A stretch of DNA of 6,329 nucleotides from Actinomycetota bacterium (lineage in GTDB: Bacteria; Actinomycetota; Thermoleophilia; Miltoncostaeales; Miltoncostaeaceae): contig CANJMX010000088.1 in NCBI GenBank assembly GCA_947475125.1, positions 1 through 6,329 of the forward strand, written 5' to 3'. A model generated the notes under the pieces. That model worked only from the letters and a program-made list of their open reading frames with translations, was not told the origin of the DNA and did not search any database. Both the position numbers and the translations under genes were made by a program. This document shows, in pieces, positions 4,941 through 6,329 of the stretch; position 1 is the first letter of the stretch, and every line of letters begins with the position of its first letter.

Positions 4941-6329
4941 GGTTTCCTCCTGCGACGGACCTGGCCATGGCGACGCTGCCGCTCAGGCGGCGGCGTCGGG
5001 GCGGGACGGGAGGTACCCGACTCGCCGCCGTCTCCCGCAGGTGCGGTCGGCGGCACGTCTGATGATGGCGCATCCCCGGCCGGCGCGTCGGGTCCGTCGG
5101 ACTCGTCGGGCGCGTCGGGCGCGTCGGGCGCGTCGTCATTGGCGTCTTCCCCCGACGGCTCCTGCATGAGCGACGGCATGGCATCGTCGGCCATCAGCGC
5201 GGCCTCTGCGCGCTCAAGGGCAACCATGTCCACGCCGTCCTGCGCGTATCTGGTCTCTCGCGACGTGCGCTTGTGCGCCTTTGCGGCCCGCTTGCGTCCC
5301 TCTGGCTGGCGCTCCTTCCAGATGGCGGCGAGCGGGGCCGCAATGAGCACCGATGAGATTCCGCCCGCCAGCAGGCCGATGAGCAGTGCGAACGCGAAGT
5401 CGCGCAGCGTGCTGCCACCGAAAATAAACAGCAGCCCGACGGGCACGATGGCCGTGAGGCCCGTGATTACAGAACGGGTCAGGGTCTCGTGCACAGACCG
5501 GTTGACCACGTCCTTGTAGCGCGCGTTCCGCATGAGCGGCCCGTTTTCGCGGATGCGGTCGAACACCACAACCACGTCGTACAGCGAGTAACCGAGGATG
5601 GTCAGCAGCGCGGCCACCGTCGCACTCGTCACCTCCCTGCCGGTGATCGAGTAAATGGCAAGCGACAGAAACACGTCATGCACCACCGAGAGCAACGCCG
5701 GGAGCGCCAGGCGGTACTCAAATCTGATCGTCAGGTACACGATGATGAGCAGGAACGAGAGCGCAATCGCCCAGGCCGCCCGTTTCACCACCTCTCGACC
5801 GAAGGTGGGGCCGACCGTCTCCACCACGTAGGCACGCTCGTCGATACCCCCGAGTTTCTGGTCGAGGTCGCGCTTCAACTGGTTGAGCTGCGCCGGCTGC
5901 AGCGTGGGGGTCTGAATCTGGAATCCCGTGCGACCGGTCGCGGTGTCGGTGGTCACCTGCACCTTGGCCTCCGGGTAGCCGTCGGCCGCAACAACCGATC
6001 GCACCTGCCCCTCAGTGGGCGTTCCCTTGACGAAGGCCACTTCAATGCGCGTGCCGCTATTGAAGTCGAGGCCCAGGTTGAGCCCCTTGATACCGATAAA
6101 CACGGCACCGAATGCAATCGGGATGAACGAAATGGCAAGCCACGTGCGCCACTTGCCAACGAAGTCGAACTTCCACTTCGGCTCGCGGGCGGTGAGACCC
6201 ATGACCTTCTCGTTCTGGAACACCTTGGTGCCGGCCAGCATCTCGATGACGACGCGGGTCACCAGCACGGCGGTGAACAGCGAGAGCAGCACGCCGATCA
6301 TCAGCACGAACGCAAAGCCCTTCGGCCCG
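4937..6329 (-). CDS. secDF: Fused protein-export membrane protein SecDF, C-terminal part (5' end beyond window)
   Basis: SecDF is the proton-driven accessory of the SecYEG translocon that pulls exported proteins across the membrane. The frame enters the window as GPKGFAFVLMIGVLLSLFTA, the last membrane helix of a SecD half. It continues without a stop through a short cytoplasmic linker into a whole SecF half, hence a fused protein. Numbering from the GTG codon at 6307: first SecF helix 55-76; extracytoplasmic domain opening with GLNLGLDFNSGT (75-86) and closing with VGPTFG (165-170); then five helices to about 330. These include the conserved VVHDVF (208-213) and GYSLYDVVVVFDRIREN (239-255), where Tyr replaces the usual Asn before Asp. 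Residues 331-456 form a charged, probably disordered cytoplasmic tail: basic (KERQPEGRKRAAKAHKR), then acidic Asp-Ala-Pro repeats, then a final RRRRKP. The 3' end encodes the ribosome site of the next gene and overlaps its start by four bases. Confidence 0.95.
   Translation of the reverse strand, partial: GPKGFAFVLMIGVLLSLFTAVLVTRVVIEMLAGTKVFQNEKVMGLTAREPKWKFDFVGKWRTWLAISFIPIAFGAVFIGIKGLNLGLDFNSGTRIEVAFVKGTPTEGQVRSVVAADGYPEAKVQVTTDTATGRTGFQIQTPTLQPAQLNQLKRDLDQKLGGIDERAYVVETVGPTFGREVVKRAAWAIALSFLLIIVYLTIRFEYRLALPALLSVVHDVFLSLAIYSITGREVTSATVAALLTILGYSLYDVVVVFDRIRENGPLMRNARYKDVVNRSVHETLTRSVITGLTAIVPVGLLFIFGGSTLRDFAFALLIGLLAGGISSVLIAAPLAAIWKERQPEGRKRAAKAHKRTSRETRYAQDGVDMVALERAEAALMADDAMPSLMQEPSGEDANDDAPDAPDAPDESDGPDAPAGDAPSSDVPPTAPAGDGGESGTSRPAPTPPPERQRRHGQVRRRRKP
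4946..4951 (-). promoter_or_regulatory. Ribosome binding site of the phasin-like gene, inside secDF
   Basis: A perfect AGGAGG on the minus strand lies five bases before the ATG at 4940. It is also the two arginine codons (AGG AGG) before the final Lys-Pro of SecDF. With the ATGA stop/start overlap at 4937-4940, it implies that ribosomes finishing secDF can reinitiate on the next gene. It is by far the strongest such site in the window. Confidence 0.85.
5081..5134 (-). repeat. Six tandem 9-base units coding Asp-Ala-Pro repeats in the SecDF tail
   Basis: Read on the minus strand, the units follow GAC GCG CCC. The first three are identical over 27 bases. Then come Asp-Glu-Ser, Asp-Gly-Pro and Asp-Ala-Pro units that differ by a few bases. 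All keep the reading frame of secDF and begin with GAC. The identical units look like recent slippage duplications and the diverged ones like older copies. The product is an acidic, proline-rich, probably disordered segment of the cytoplasmic tail. Confidence 0.85.

Noticed and set aside
3441..5519. A 692-codon plus-strand open frame opposite aarF, the phasin-like gene and the secDF tail
   Set aside because: It spans three well-supported minus-strand genes and their junctions, and shows no motif or signal of its own. It is a GC-driven shadow.

Overview
The window is a tightly packed, GC-rich stretch of bacterial chromosome in which every supported gene lies on the minus strand. Read in the direction of transcription (high to low coordinates) the order is: the 3' part of a fused secDF gene (protein export), a small phasin-like coiled-coil protein, an AarF/UbiB-type atypical kinase, the single-strand exonuclease recJ, and the first 64 codons of a rel-type (p)ppGpp synthase/hydrolase that runs off the window. 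Both end genes are cut by the window edges. No tRNA, rRNA, mobile element, CRISPR array or convincing terminator was found, and no gap between genes exceeds about 45 bases.

The organism is most likely a high-GC Gram-positive-type bacterium. Neighbourhoods linking secD/secF with rel are typical of Actinomycetota (secD-secF-apt-rel) and of Bacillota (secDF-recJ-apt-rel in Bacillus). The very high GC, the GTG start of rel, the fused SecDF and the long recJ suggest a deep actinobacterial lineage such as Thermoleophilia. This is inference from gene order and composition, not a phylogenetic placement.

Layout: 4937-6329 secDF (5' end missing) with a 126-residue charged, low-complexity cytoplasmic tail; 4590-4940 phasin-like protein whose ATG overlaps the secDF stop as ATGA and whose AGGAGG ribosome site lies inside the last secDF codons; 2913-4550 aarF/ubiB with kinase-like motifs and two C-terminal membrane helices; 200-2869 recJ (889 residues) with all DHH/DHHA1 motifs and a long C-terminal extension; 1-194 rel, GTG start five bases after the recJ stop.

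The spacing and overlaps suggest one transcription unit, with its promoter outside the window. The genes do not form one pathway: they join membrane protein export, membrane-associated quinone or lipid homeostasis (the UbiB family), DNA repair and the stringent response. The main departures from the familiar arrangement are the apparent loss of apt between recJ and rel, and the phasin-like/UbiB pair inserted between secDF and recJ. I see no clear sign of a wholly new system. The points most worth a second look are that inserted pair, the cysteine triplet and degenerate C-terminal region of RecJ, and the repeat-built SecDF tail.
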